Assembly: GCA_024399835.1 (NCBI GenBank)
Contig: JAKSNK010000002.1
Span: 1 to 64,000, forward strand
Source: Paludibacteraceae bacterium
GTDB lineage: Bacteria > Bacteroidota > Bacteroidia > Bacteroidales > Paludibacteraceae
Direction: 5' to 3'
DNA length: 64,000 bases
Shown here in pieces: positions 53,231-61,202 of the stretch; position 1 is the first letter of the stretch, and the number at the start of each line of letters is the position of its first letter. The translations under genes were made by a program, and so were the position numbers. The notes under the pieces are model-generated. The model saw only the letters and a program-made list of their open reading frames with translations, did not search any database and was not told the DNA's origin.

Positions 53231-53238
53231 CAAAGATA
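53231..53238 (-). promoter_or_regulatory. -7 box TATCTTTG reading left
   Basis: Full TAnnTTTG match on the minus strand in the 91-bp spacer before the S24 peptidase gene. It points into the 3' end of the lipoprotein gene. Confidence 0.5.
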
Positions 53239-53271
53239 CAATTAAAATTTGGAAATCTGCAAATATTTTTG

Positions 53272-53279
53272 TACTTTTG
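53272..53279 (+). promoter_or_regulatory. -7 box TACTTTTG for the peptidase-PqqD-kinase unit
   Basis: TAnnTTTG match, 24 nt before the ATG at 53304. Confidence 0.65.
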
Positions 53280-53303
53280 TAGTCCGATTTAGAATTTGCA
53301 TAT

Positions 53304-53735
53304 ATGTCACATTTGGTAGCAAATGCCGTTTTAATACCTGAAATAGCCACTCTGATACGGGATGGTCATACGGTGAGCTTTACTCCGAGCGGTGTCAGTA
53401 TGCGTCCGTTTATTGAGGGAGGAAAAGATAGTGTGGTTTTAGGGAAACCTGTAGATGTGAGGGTGGGGGATATTGTCTTGGCACAAATCGGACAGGATAG
53501 TTATGTATTACACCGTTTGATAGCCGTGCAGGGAAATACTTTAACTCTAATGGGGGACGGTAATTTATTTGGCGGAGAGCATTGTGACAAAGTAGATGTA
53601 TTGGCAAAAGTATTGGAAATAAGGTCTCCTAAGGGGCATAAAAAGCCATTATCGCGCGGGTATTTATGGCGTATTGCACTCCCCTTACGCAAATGGTTGC
53701 TTAAAATATACCGTCATACACCGCGATGGCTGTGA
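53304..53735 (+). CDS. S24/S26 family peptidase
   Basis: A 143-residue signal-peptidase-fold protein. The Ser motif PSGVSMRPFIEGG is at about residues 28-40 and the second strand block YVLHRLIAVQGNTL at about 72-85, where HR replaces the Lys-bearing segment of classical S26 enzymes; the GDGNLFGGEHC loop follows. There is no N-terminal membrane helix, unlike LepB, so it is probably cytoplasmic or peripheral. It heads a unit with a PqqD-like gene and a serine-kinase-like gene, a trio seen with peptide-modifying (RiPP/lasso-type) clusters; a processing role is inferred. Confidence 0.8.
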   Translation: MSHLVANAVLIPEIATLIRDGHTVSFTPSGVSMRPFIEGGKDSVVLGKPVDVRVGDIVLAQIGQDSYVLHRLIAVQGNTLTLMGDGNLFGGEHCDKVDVLAKVLEIRSPKGHKKPLSRGYLWRIALPLRKWLLKIYRHTPRWL

Positions 53736-53757
53736 ATGAATATAAAAGAACAATAAT

Positions 53758-54027
53758 ATGAAAGTTAAACAGGGATTCAAACTTCGCCCGTTGGGCAATG
53801 AATTTATTCTCGTAGGAGAGGGCTTAGAGCAAATCAATTTTAACAAGATGATTACCATGAACGAAACTGCTGCTTATTTGTGGCAGAAAGTGATGGACGG
53901 TCAGGACTTTGACGCGGATCGTTTGGCGGAGTTGCTGGTAGAAGAGTATGAGGTTGGGCACGAACAGGCATTGCAAGATGCTACAATGACAATAGAATCA
54001 TGGTTGAAAGCAGAAATTATTGCGTAG
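53758..54027 (+). CDS. PqqD-family (RiPP recognition element) protein
   Basis: An 89-residue PqqD-like protein. It begins with a beta-hairpin (FKLRPLGNEFILVGEG) and then TMNETAAYLWQKVMDGQDFD, the characteristic Asn-Glu-x-x-x-x-x-W segment, and a C-terminal winged-helix part (LLVEEYEVGHEQALQDA). PqqD domains grip the leader peptide of ribosomally made, modified peptides and present it to the modifying enzyme. It overlaps the kinase gene by 28 nt, which argues for a stable partnership. No precursor gene is obvious. Confidence 0.88.
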   Translation: MKVKQGFKLRPLGNEFILVGEGLEQINFNKMITMNETAAYLWQKVMDGQDFDADRLAELLVEEYEVGHEQALQDATMTIESWLKAEIIA

Positions 54028-54872
54028 CAGGATTTGATTTTATACTAACGGCAGATAGCGACTGCTTTGCTTCATTGCTCAATTATCGCCCGTTTGAAAA
54101 GCATACGGTTCCGATTAATCCGATTTTCCATGTGACAGTCGGTAAAATTGATATGCCCGGAGAACAACAATTGATGTTTACCGACACATCGGATGACGAT
54201 ATGCCACGCATTGAGGTGTACCGTTTGGACCAAGATTGGTTGATTCAAATGGCGATGTTTAAGGATAGCCCTATTTGCTCCAAAATTCGTGCTTCAAAAG
54301 ATTTTTCAAGGGCAACCCTTCAGGTGGACAACGATTCGTCGAAGTTCGCTATTGACAATGCTATTATGTTGTTGTTCGCATTTACTACAACTCCCCTGGG
54401 CGCTTTGGAAATGCATGCCTCTGTGGCATTAAAAGACGGAAAGGGTTTCTTGTTCTTGGGTAAATCCGGAACGGGCAAATCTACCCACTCACGGCTATGG
54501 ATGGAAGCTTTTGCAGATGCACGCTTGTTGAATGATGATAACCCGGTATTACGCCTATTGCCTAATGACGAGGTGCGTGTATATGGATCTCCGTGGAGTG
54601 GCAAAACACCTTGTTATATCAATCAGAATATTCCGGTGGGAGGAATCGTCAAACTCAAACAAGCTCCGCAAAATTCAATTCAACTACTTCGACTGCCGGA
54701 AGCGTATGCATATATGTTGGCATCATGTAGCGGACTCAAGATGGTGCCGGAAATGATGGATGCCCTCTATAAAACAATAGCAGGAATAATACAAATTATT
54801 CCTGTTCATGCTTTGGATTGCTTGCCGAATACAGATGCTGCCCGCTTATGCGAACATACCGTTAATCGGTAA
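54000..54872 (+). CDS. HPr-kinase-like serine kinase
   Basis: A 290-residue P-loop protein of the HprK/serine-kinase group, including kinases found in lasso-type peptide clusters. Walker A is FLGKSGTGKSTHSRLW at about residues 157-170, with a later LNDDNPVLRLLPNDEVRVYG block that supplies the acidic metal ligands and the GSPWSGKTP segment. The N-terminal half (residues 1-120) is a family-specific domain. Substrate is not known: a peptide Ser or a small molecule is possible. It overlaps the PqqD gene by 28 nt and ends 7 bp before a convergent barrel gene. Confidence 0.85.
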   Translation: MVESRNYCVAGFDFILTADSDCFASLLNYRPFEKHTVPINPIFHVTVGKIDMPGEQQLMFTDTSDDDMPRIEVYRLDQDWLIQMAMFKDSPICSKIRASKDFSRATLQVDNDSSKFAIDNAIMLLFAFTTTPLGALEMHASVALKDGKGFLFLGKSGTGKSTHSRLWMEAFADARLLNDDNPVLRLLPNDEVRVYGSPWSGKTPCYINQNIPVGGIVKLKQAPQNSIQLLRLPEAYAYMLASCSGLKMVPEMMDALYKTIAGIIQIIPVHALDCLPNTDAARLCEHTVNR

Positions 54873-54879
54873 TATTCTT

Positions 54880-55806
54880 TTAGTTTCTGTCACAATGGCA
54901 CGGGAACTTCGTGCTATGGGGGAACTTAAATCTCAGTCCAATTTCAATTCCTATACTGAATGGCTTTACCTTCCCACTCATTAGAGTGGTGTTGGTAATT
55001 CCATTGTAATCACTCATAAAGTAGTGCGCATCACGCATTGTTGCATCTTCCGAATCATTATGGAAACCTAAAGTATTGGGATTATCTGTCAAAGACAACG
55101 CGTCCATAAAATGATATGTCCCATATATATGTCCAAAGAACCAAACTTTCTGTTTGTCATCAATAGGGGACTCTAAACCAATCTTTGCAAAGGCGGCAAC
55201 CGTCATCTTGGTGGATAAATCATAATTGCCATTCATCTCACTACTATAAAATCCGTGCCCGATTACATCTTGCAATACCAATTGCCATGGCTCATAACCC
55301 GCTGTATGGGTCAGTTCGCCTGCGTATTTGGCATTACTAATGACAGGAAGACATACTTTGGCTCCAATCTCTCCGGAAAAGCGTACATCACCGCTGGATA
55401 AGGGCGCCTGTAGATAGAGAGTCAACGGAATCTCAACCATGAAGATATGTTGCTGATCTTTCCATTTGTTGATGTCAGTATGGTGATTGTATATTTCGCC
55501 CTCTGTATCTGCTACTTCCAACCATTGTGCTGTACCCGATAGTTTGGACTCTGCACCATAGTGCGAAAAGTCTGCGCCGATGCCCAAACCAATGTGGTCA
55601 TTAAACATTAAACCATATCCCAAATGTGCCGTGGCACTATAGGAACCGGGTTGTTTGGCTGTCAATAACGATTGGTCTGCAACATCTAATTTGTATCCCA
55701 AAGAACTCCATCCGCCACCTACTGATAGTTCCACAATGGATGTCAGCCGTGCTGAAGCCATCGCGGCGGTCCAACCTAACAACAATATCAGTATCCCTTT
55801 TTTCAT
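54880..55806 (-). CDS. outer-membrane beta-barrel protein, paralogue of the OmpA-fusion barrel
   Basis: A 308-residue exported protein (signal peptide MKKGILILLLGWTAAMASA). The barrel matches the middle part of the protein at 56392: GGGWSSLGYKLDV against GAGYSSMGYNLKD, HIGLGIGADFSHYGAESKL against WGIGLGVGFSNYGSTGTLN, DQQHIFMVEIPLTLYLQAPL against EQQKAYMVDIPIMAQCTYPL, and GYEPWQLVLQDVIGHGFY against the YKPWHLELEQIIGHDFY block. It lacks STN and OmpA domains. It is third in a minus-strand unit read from 58392-58399. Confidence 0.82.
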   Translation of the reverse strand: MKKGILILLLGWTAAMASARLTSIVELSVGGGWSSLGYKLDVADQSLLTAKQPGSYSATAHLGYGLMFNDHIGLGIGADFSHYGAESKLSGTAQWLEVADTEGEIYNHHTDINKWKDQQHIFMVEIPLTLYLQAPLSSGDVRFSGEIGAKVCLPVISNAKYAGELTHTAGYEPWQLVLQDVIGHGFYSSEMNGNYDLSTKMTVAAFAKIGLESPIDDKQKVWFFGHIYGTYHFMDALSLTDNPNTLGFHNDSEDATMRDAHYFMSDYNGITNTTLMSGKVKPFSIGIEIGLRFKFPHSTKFPCHCDRN

Positions 55807-55836
55807 TTATTCATTTAGTCGTTACGCGATGTTGGA

Positions 55837-56364
55837 CTAATAGATGGTAGCTTTTCGAATTTCAACACGATGTTCACTATCGGTTATGCGCCAAAAATAA
55901 ACACCTTGAGCAATAGATAAATATAAATCATCAGGCACTTTATCTTCATCCCATTCGCCAATCTTATTGCCTGTACGAGCATTGTATAATGCCATTTTAC
56001 GAGGAGCTGCATTGAGTTCTACGCTGGCATTAAATTCCTCGAAAGTGTACTCACAGGTCATAATTTGTGTGCCATCTGCCTTGGTTACAATAGCATAATA
56101 TCTTTTGCCGTTACCTTTGAGAATAACACCATAGTTATATAGGTATTGTTTTGTCTCGCCCGGCATAAGCACTCCGTCCTCATACCATTGATAATTGACA
56201 AATAAATTGTCGCCATTATCAACGAACAGCAAATCATTCCATTTGCGATAAACGATGTCTTTACATTCGGGCTTTGGTGGGGGAGGAGCTACTTCTGTAG
56301 TTGTAGCGTGAGCGACTCCACATAACATTGTCAAAACCATCAAGGGTAATAATGTCTTTTTCAT
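55837..56364 (-). CDS. small exported protein with T9SS-type C-terminus
   Basis: A 175-residue protein with signal peptide MKKTLLPLMVLTMLCGVAHA, then a Pro-rich PPPPKPECKD linker and an Ig-like segment (VNYQWYEDGVLMPGETKQYL, Ig-like with NYGVILKGNGKRYY). The C-terminal half (ALYNARTGNKIGEWDEDKVP, then GVYFWRITDSEHRVEIRKA) has the layout of a type A T9SS sorting domain. It may be a surface subunit that works with the adjacent barrel proteins. It lies 30 bp from the next gene and 27 bp after the OmpA-fusion gene. Confidence 0.75.
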   Translation of the reverse strand: MKKTLLPLMVLTMLCGVAHATTTEVAPPPPKPECKDIVYRKWNDLLFVDNGDNLFVNYQWYEDGVLMPGETKQYLYNYGVILKGNGKRYYAIVTKADGTQIMTCEYTFEEFNASVELNAAPRKMALYNARTGNKIGEWDEDKVPDDLYLSIAQGVYFWRITDSEHRVEIRKATIY

Positions 56365-56391
56365 ATCTGTATATTATAAAAGGTTTCTAAT

Positions 56392-58323
56392 TTAGTCTTC
56401 TATTATTTCTGCTTCTTCCTCTGCTTGTGGAGCGTTATTCTCTACAGCAGGTTCCGGTTTTTGCTCTACTACCAATTTGTTATCAGCATCCGTATTGATA
56501 GGAGTAATTTCTGCACGACGATCCAAGGAAATGTCGTGTGAACCGGTTAAATAATCACGGTCAACACCCAATCCTTGACTTTGCATTTGGTCAGGATTAA
56601 CACCCAATGAAATCAATCTATCTACGATGGCTTGTGCACGACCCTCAGACAAGCGTTGGTTCAATTCTTTGTTTCCTTCCTTACTTGCGTGACCGGTAAT
56701 CATTACTTTTTGGTTAGGATCTTCTTTCAAAACTTCTGCTACCTTGTCTAAGATGTCGGCAGGTTGCAATTTGGGCTCTACAGAATTGAGGTCGAACCAA
56801 ATAACGGATTTCTCCAATATTTTCTTAATCTTGGCAATCACAACCGGTTTAACATATGTTTCTACACGAGGTTGCATGGCAATCGTTGTGTCGCATACGG
56901 TAATACGATCGTAGATTGGTTCCGGCTGTTTCTCTTTGTGAATGGTCTTTTGGTTGAAGTTAATGCCCACGCGGACACCTACTTGCCATGGACGAATGGC
57001 TTGTGCAAATTGTGTGCCAATTTCACCGGCATAAGCGTTCATGAAATCGTGGTTGCGATATGCCAAATCACCATCGTACTTGTCTTGTTTCCAACCGATG
57101 CTGTAAGTATTGTCACACATATTATTTAAGGTGCTGTTAAAATAAGCACCTACCAATAGGTCTAATTGTTGTGTCAATGGAATAGCGACACCAAAATCTC
57201 CCATCAAACCGATGGCAGGCATCTTGAGCGGTTGCTCTTGCTTGTCGGTATTGAACTCATCTACCGTTTCGGTGTAGAAATCGTGTCCAATGATTTGTTC
57301 CAATTCCAAATGCCATGGCTTGTACCATCCGATATGTTCGATACTACCGTCTTTCAATTTGCGGTTGGCAGCCACGCATAAACCGATGTTTACACCTAAA
57401 TCGGCATATAATTTCAAATGACCGTTCTTCAAATTGACATTATTGAGGGGGTAGGTGCATTGTGCCATGATAGGAATATCTACCATATATGCTTTTTGCT
57501 GCTCTTTCCAATCATGTGTACGAACGGTGTGCCCGTATGCTTCATTCTCACTGTCGGATTGTCGTAGAATCGTCTCACCGGCATCAAAATAAGTGACATC
57601 GGTATTTAGTGTGCCGGTACTTCCATAGTTCGAAAAACCTACACCAAGACCAATGCCCCAATTCTCATTAAAATAATAAAGGTACCTTAGTTGTACATTG
57701 CCGCCAAAATATCCTATCTCTTTGCCGTCATCCTTTAAGTTGTATCCCATAGAACTATAACCGGCGCCCAACAGGAATTGAATATTATGTTCCCTACGGT
57801 TGGTTATGTTATTGGAATCTACCGGAGCAACCTCTTTTTTTACCGGTTCTGACTCGGGCATCTTTTTGATGGTTTCACGATGGCAAGCAATGGTTACTAT
57901 AGTATCTTGGTAGGTCTTTTGCGTAATGGAGTCGTTGTCAATAACTTCTGACGGCTCTGCTGCTGCCAATGTATAAGTTACAGGTGGTTCCGGCTTTTTG
58001 GAAATAGTCAATACCCCTTTTTTGATTTTTCCCTGGCAATCAGTATCTAAAACCTTTTTGAGTACAACTGATGTACTGGCTTCGCGGAAATTTGCGGTGA
58101 TGAGTTTGTCTAAATTGATGTCTTTGTCCAAGACATTCAATGTGTAACTGTTGTTTTTACATACATCCTTCAAAACAACTTCCAAACGAGTGTCTTTATA
58201 TCGTTTGGTGAACTTTTTGCTTGTCGTTTTGGCGGCAAATGCACACGGGACAAGCATAAACAATGCCATAACTACGGCTGTTGTACTTTTGATTCTTTGT
58301 GAAATGTGTAAATTTTCTTTCAT
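56392..58323 (-). CDS. STN-barrel-OmpA fusion outer-membrane protein
   Basis: A 643-residue protein with signal peptide (about 1-32, with LFMLVPCAFA). A secretin/TonB short N-terminal (STN) domain follows (about 38-115, RYKDTRLEVVLKDVCKNNSY). A Pro-rich link leads to a barrel (about 180-475), then a linker and an OmpA-like peptidoglycan-binding domain (about 510-620) with the signature TGHASKEGNKELNQRLSEGR and LDRRAEI. The combination implies an outer-membrane barrel tethered to the wall and able to meet TonB- or secretin-type partners. ATG 58323 is selected; the longer frame starts in the leader. The first gene of its minus-strand unit. Confidence 0.88.
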   Translation of the reverse strand: MKENLHISQRIKSTTAVVMALFMLVPCAFAAKTTSKKFTKRYKDTRLEVVLKDVCKNNSYTLNVLDKDINLDKLITANFREASTSVVLKKVLDTDCQGKIKKGVLTISKKPEPPVTYTLAAAEPSEVIDNDSITQKTYQDTIVTIACHRETIKKMPESEPVKKEVAPVDSNNITNRREHNIQFLLGAGYSSMGYNLKDDGKEIGYFGGNVQLRYLYYFNENWGIGLGVGFSNYGSTGTLNTDVTYFDAGETILRQSDSENEAYGHTVRTHDWKEQQKAYMVDIPIMAQCTYPLNNVNLKNGHLKLYADLGVNIGLCVAANRKLKDGSIEHIGWYKPWHLELEQIIGHDFYTETVDEFNTDKQEQPLKMPAIGLMGDFGVAIPLTQQLDLLVGAYFNSTLNNMCDNTYSIGWKQDKYDGDLAYRNHDFMNAYAGEIGTQFAQAIRPWQVGVRVGINFNQKTIHKEKQPEPIYDRITVCDTTIAMQPRVETYVKPVVIAKIKKILEKSVIWFDLNSVEPKLQPADILDKVAEVLKEDPNQKVMITGHASKEGNKELNQRLSEGRAQAIVDRLISLGVNPDQMQSQGLGVDRDYLTGSHDISLDRRAEITPINTDADNKLVVEQKPEPAVENNAPQAEEEAEIIED

Positions 58324-58391
58324 GGTATGTGTTGTAATGTTTTTCCTAAATTTACTGCAATAAATCAGCATTTATGCTTCAAAAAACGGCG

Positions 58392-58399
58392 CAAAGTTA
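58392..58399 (-). promoter_or_regulatory. -7 box TAACTTTG for the STN-OmpA unit
   Basis: TAnnTTTG match, 68 nt before the ATG. It is divergent from the box at 58473-58480. Confidence 0.65.
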
Positions 58400-58472
58400 C
58401 TATTTTTTTTTGACATATCCAACTTTTTCTTAAAAAAAATGCAATTTATTTGCAAATGTGCAAAAAAATGTG

Positions 58473-58480
58473 TAACTTTG
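58473..58480 (+). promoter_or_regulatory. -7 box TAACTTTG for the surface-protein pair
   Basis: TAnnTTTG match with an upstream TTTG near 58449, 50 nt before the ATG at 58531. Confidence 0.7.
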
Positions 58481-58530
58481 TGCCGTTTTTCGATAAGTCG
58501 AATAATCTTTTAATTCTAATATCATAACAA

Positions 58531-61128
58531 ATGAAAAAACATTTTCTCTTTTTTGTGGCTGTAGTTACAGCACTAACAATTTCCGCAGATGATTGTCCTT
58601 GGTTTGATGGTTATCCTGGGTGGGGAATGAGTACAGGTTATAATTTGAACGCTGATTCATGGGAATTCAATTTGTCGATTTATGGAGATACGGCAGGAGC
58701 CCATATCCAGTGGTATGTTTATGATTACGATAGCGGTAGTATTGAGGATACCATACCTACTTATTGCAAGGGCAGTAATACAGTAAGTGATTGCCATGCT
58801 GCTACAGATGTTACGATGCGTAATACTCACCTAAATTATGTTTGTGTTGTCAAAACTCCCAATTGCCCGGACGGAATTACATCCAAGCCATTTGATGTAT
58901 ATGTGGCTACAGACGGTGATTGTATGACCAGCAGCGGCAAGACGCTAAACTTACAAAATGTGCGCACCTATACAGAAGGTAATAAAATAGCCCTAAAAGC
59001 TACCTTTAATGCTGATGGCGGAAACCACCACTATATTTGGTATCACAACGGTGTTCCTGTAGGGGAACCGGAGTATCAGGTTATTGCATTGGCTCCGGGA
59101 GTATATCCTGCCGGTATGCCGACCAATGTGCGCAGTATTGTTGATTACGAAGATGATTACAATACTTCGTATTTGACTATTCCTGCGTGTGAGGTGGATG
59201 ATCAGGGAACATGGCAAGTGCGTGTGTGGGACGGTATTAACTCCAGTGGAGATACTTGCTCTGTATGGTCTTCTTCGTACACTATGAACATAACCCCCGT
59301 TACTCAATGCCCAGATTTCCAATGGCAAATTGATGGCGAGGATGATTTGACTAAGCCGATGTATGCGGGAAAGACATATACTGTTAGTGTTACTACTGAA
59401 GACGAAGCTCCGATACCTGCATTGCTCGTTGAGGCAGAAGGCGTAATTGTGGGCAAACCGGATACGACAGGTCATACTGTGACTGCCCAATTTACTATTG
59501 ACCAAAACGCCTCGGCAGGTACGCCGATACGCATAGTCGCTTCCACGGGTGCTTATGGTATTCGCTATCGTGCTTGTGCAGACTCTATCAAACCGCTGAT
59601 TAAGGCATACGGTTACCTTGTATTTGATGACAATAACAATACGCATGTTTGGTCAGATGCTAAAAACTGGTGGCCGACCTACGAGCGTATTCCTATTGCA
59701 ACAGATAGTGCCGTTATTCGCAAGCCGTGTCAAGTGGATATCACCAATGCCCAAGTGCGTGATTTGACCTTTGAGGTGGATGGAGCTACTGATTTGACTA
59801 TTCTTCCTACCGGTGCATTAACGATTGCAGGATTGTTGACTAATCCGCAAGACGAAGACATTTTGATACAAAGTGCTCAAAACGGTAATGGCGCTTTGGT
59901 TTTGGCTGCAGGTAACAAGGATATTCCTGCTACGGTTGAGTTCTATGCACGCTCCAAAGCGATGAAAACGAGTGCTCCTGTTTGGCAGTATATGGGCTAC
60001 CCGTTGCAAGACAGTCCGCTGATCGCCGCCGCTTATCCGGCTGCCACGATGTATGAGTGGACCAATACCCCCAATCGTGATTTAGGAGGTAACTGGCAGC
60101 GTGTAGATTCCTTGAGTGGAACTGCCGTTCCGTTTGTCGGTTATTGTATGACAGAGGATAACGAGCAAGTTTATACTTTCAAGGGATTGCTTAATGACCC
60201 TGTTTCGACGGATGTAACTATTCCTAATAATGATCAGGGCGAATATCCTGATTTTGCTTTTGTTGCAAATGCTTGGGTGGCACCGATTGATATTGCGCGT
60301 ATGGATGTTGCAGATTTTGGTGCAGCAGATGCTACTGTTTATATCATGAATACGGGCACTTATGTAGAGGCAAAATCGCAGCAATCAGCTATCCTTGCCG
60401 ACGGCACAGCTATGGCTCGTGGGCAGTACAATGCTATTCCTGTACATGCTGCTTCGTATTTGGCTGGTTCGCTCAAGGTCATTCCTTCCATGCAGGGTTT
60501 CTTCGTGCATTCGACTACTGCCACTACTTTGACATTGGATTATCAAAAGGCAGTATTTGATGCTACTTCTTTTGCTGCAGACCCTGTAGTAACGCGTACG
60601 CCTGCACGCAAAGCAACAGCAGAGATTAATCCTATGGTTTGCCGTCTGCATGTAAGTGGGTTCGGTGCCGAAGATAATGCATATCTGCTGGTAAATGATA
60701 ATTTTACCAACAGTTTTGAGAATGGTTGGGATGGCTATCAGTTCAAATCTGACCGTTCAAATGTTCATTTGGCTGTCGTTGCAGAGGATGCAGACTTGTC
60801 TGTAGCCGCTATTCCTGAGTTGGAAGGACAGCAAATAGATTTTGTAGGTAATGTGGATAAATATTATACTTTGACGGTACATTGTGACGATGCTAAGATG
60901 CCGCAAGGGTTGTATCTCCAAGATATGACAGACGGCACTTATACGCCAATGATTAATGGCGCACAGCATATCTTCACTTGCACTCCTGCTACTAACCGTT
61001 TCCGTATTGTGCGCCCTGAAGAAGTTAACGATGAGAGTACGGTTGTAGAGAAATTTATACACAAAGGTGTCTTGTATATTCGCAAAGGAAATCTAATCTT
61101 TGGCGCTCAAGGTCAAAAAGTAGAATAA
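58531..61128 (+). CDS. large surface protein with Ig-like N-terminus and putative sorting tail
   Basis: An 865-residue secreted protein (signal peptide MKKHFLFFVAVVTALTISA). The N-terminal 250 residues carry Ig-like modules with paired Cys (AHIQWYVYDYDSGS, HHYIWYHNGVPVGEP) that are homologous to the next gene. A central beta-rich part resembles cell-surface proteins with LPTGALTIAGLLTNPQDEDI. The closing 30 residues (VVEKFIHKGVLYIRKGNLIF, then GAQGQKVE) match the tail of the protein at 14412. It follows the divergent STN-OmpA unit. A role in adhesion is likely but not shown. Confidence 0.8.
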   Translation: MKKHFLFFVAVVTALTISADDCPWFDGYPGWGMSTGYNLNADSWEFNLSIYGDTAGAHIQWYVYDYDSGSIEDTIPTYCKGSNTVSDCHAATDVTMRNTHLNYVCVVKTPNCPDGITSKPFDVYVATDGDCMTSSGKTLNLQNVRTYTEGNKIALKATFNADGGNHHYIWYHNGVPVGEPEYQVIALAPGVYPAGMPTNVRSIVDYEDDYNTSYLTIPACEVDDQGTWQVRVWDGINSSGDTCSVWSSSYTMNITPVTQCPDFQWQIDGEDDLTKPMYAGKTYTVSVTTEDEAPIPALLVEAEGVIVGKPDTTGHTVTAQFTIDQNASAGTPIRIVASTGAYGIRYRACADSIKPLIKAYGYLVFDDNNNTHVWSDAKNWWPTYERIPIATDSAVIRKPCQVDITNAQVRDLTFEVDGATDLTILPTGALTIAGLLTNPQDEDILIQSAQNGNGALVLAAGNKDIPATVEFYARSKAMKTSAPVWQYMGYPLQDSPLIAAAYPAATMYEWTNTPNRDLGGNWQRVDSLSGTAVPFVGYCMTEDNEQVYTFKGLLNDPVSTDVTIPNNDQGEYPDFAFVANAWVAPIDIARMDVADFGAADATVYIMNTGTYVEAKSQQSAILADGTAMARGQYNAIPVHAASYLAGSLKVIPSMQGFFVHSTTATTLTLDYQKAVFDATSFAADPVVTRTPARKATAEINPMVCRLHVSGFGAEDNAYLLVNDNFTNSFENGWDGYQFKSDRSNVHLAVVAEDADLSVAAIPELEGQQIDFVGNVDKYYTLTVHCDDAKMPQGLYLQDMTDGTYTPMINGAQHIFTCTPATNRFRIVRPEEVNDESTVVEKFIHKGVLYIRKGNLIFGAQGQKVE

Positions 61129-61151
61129 TCCTCATATAAAGCATATATATA

Positions 61152-61168
61152 CCTCGTAAAATATACGC
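61152..61168 (+). promoter_or_regulatory. 17-nt leader motif shared with 29172-29188
   Basis: CCTCGTAAAATATACGC, 16 of 17 bases identical to the minus-strand motif before the gene at 29128. It lies in the 74-bp gap between the two surface-protein genes. Confidence 0.55.
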
Positions 61169-61202
61169 GCACGCGCAACCGCAAGCGATTGCAATAACTA
61201 TT

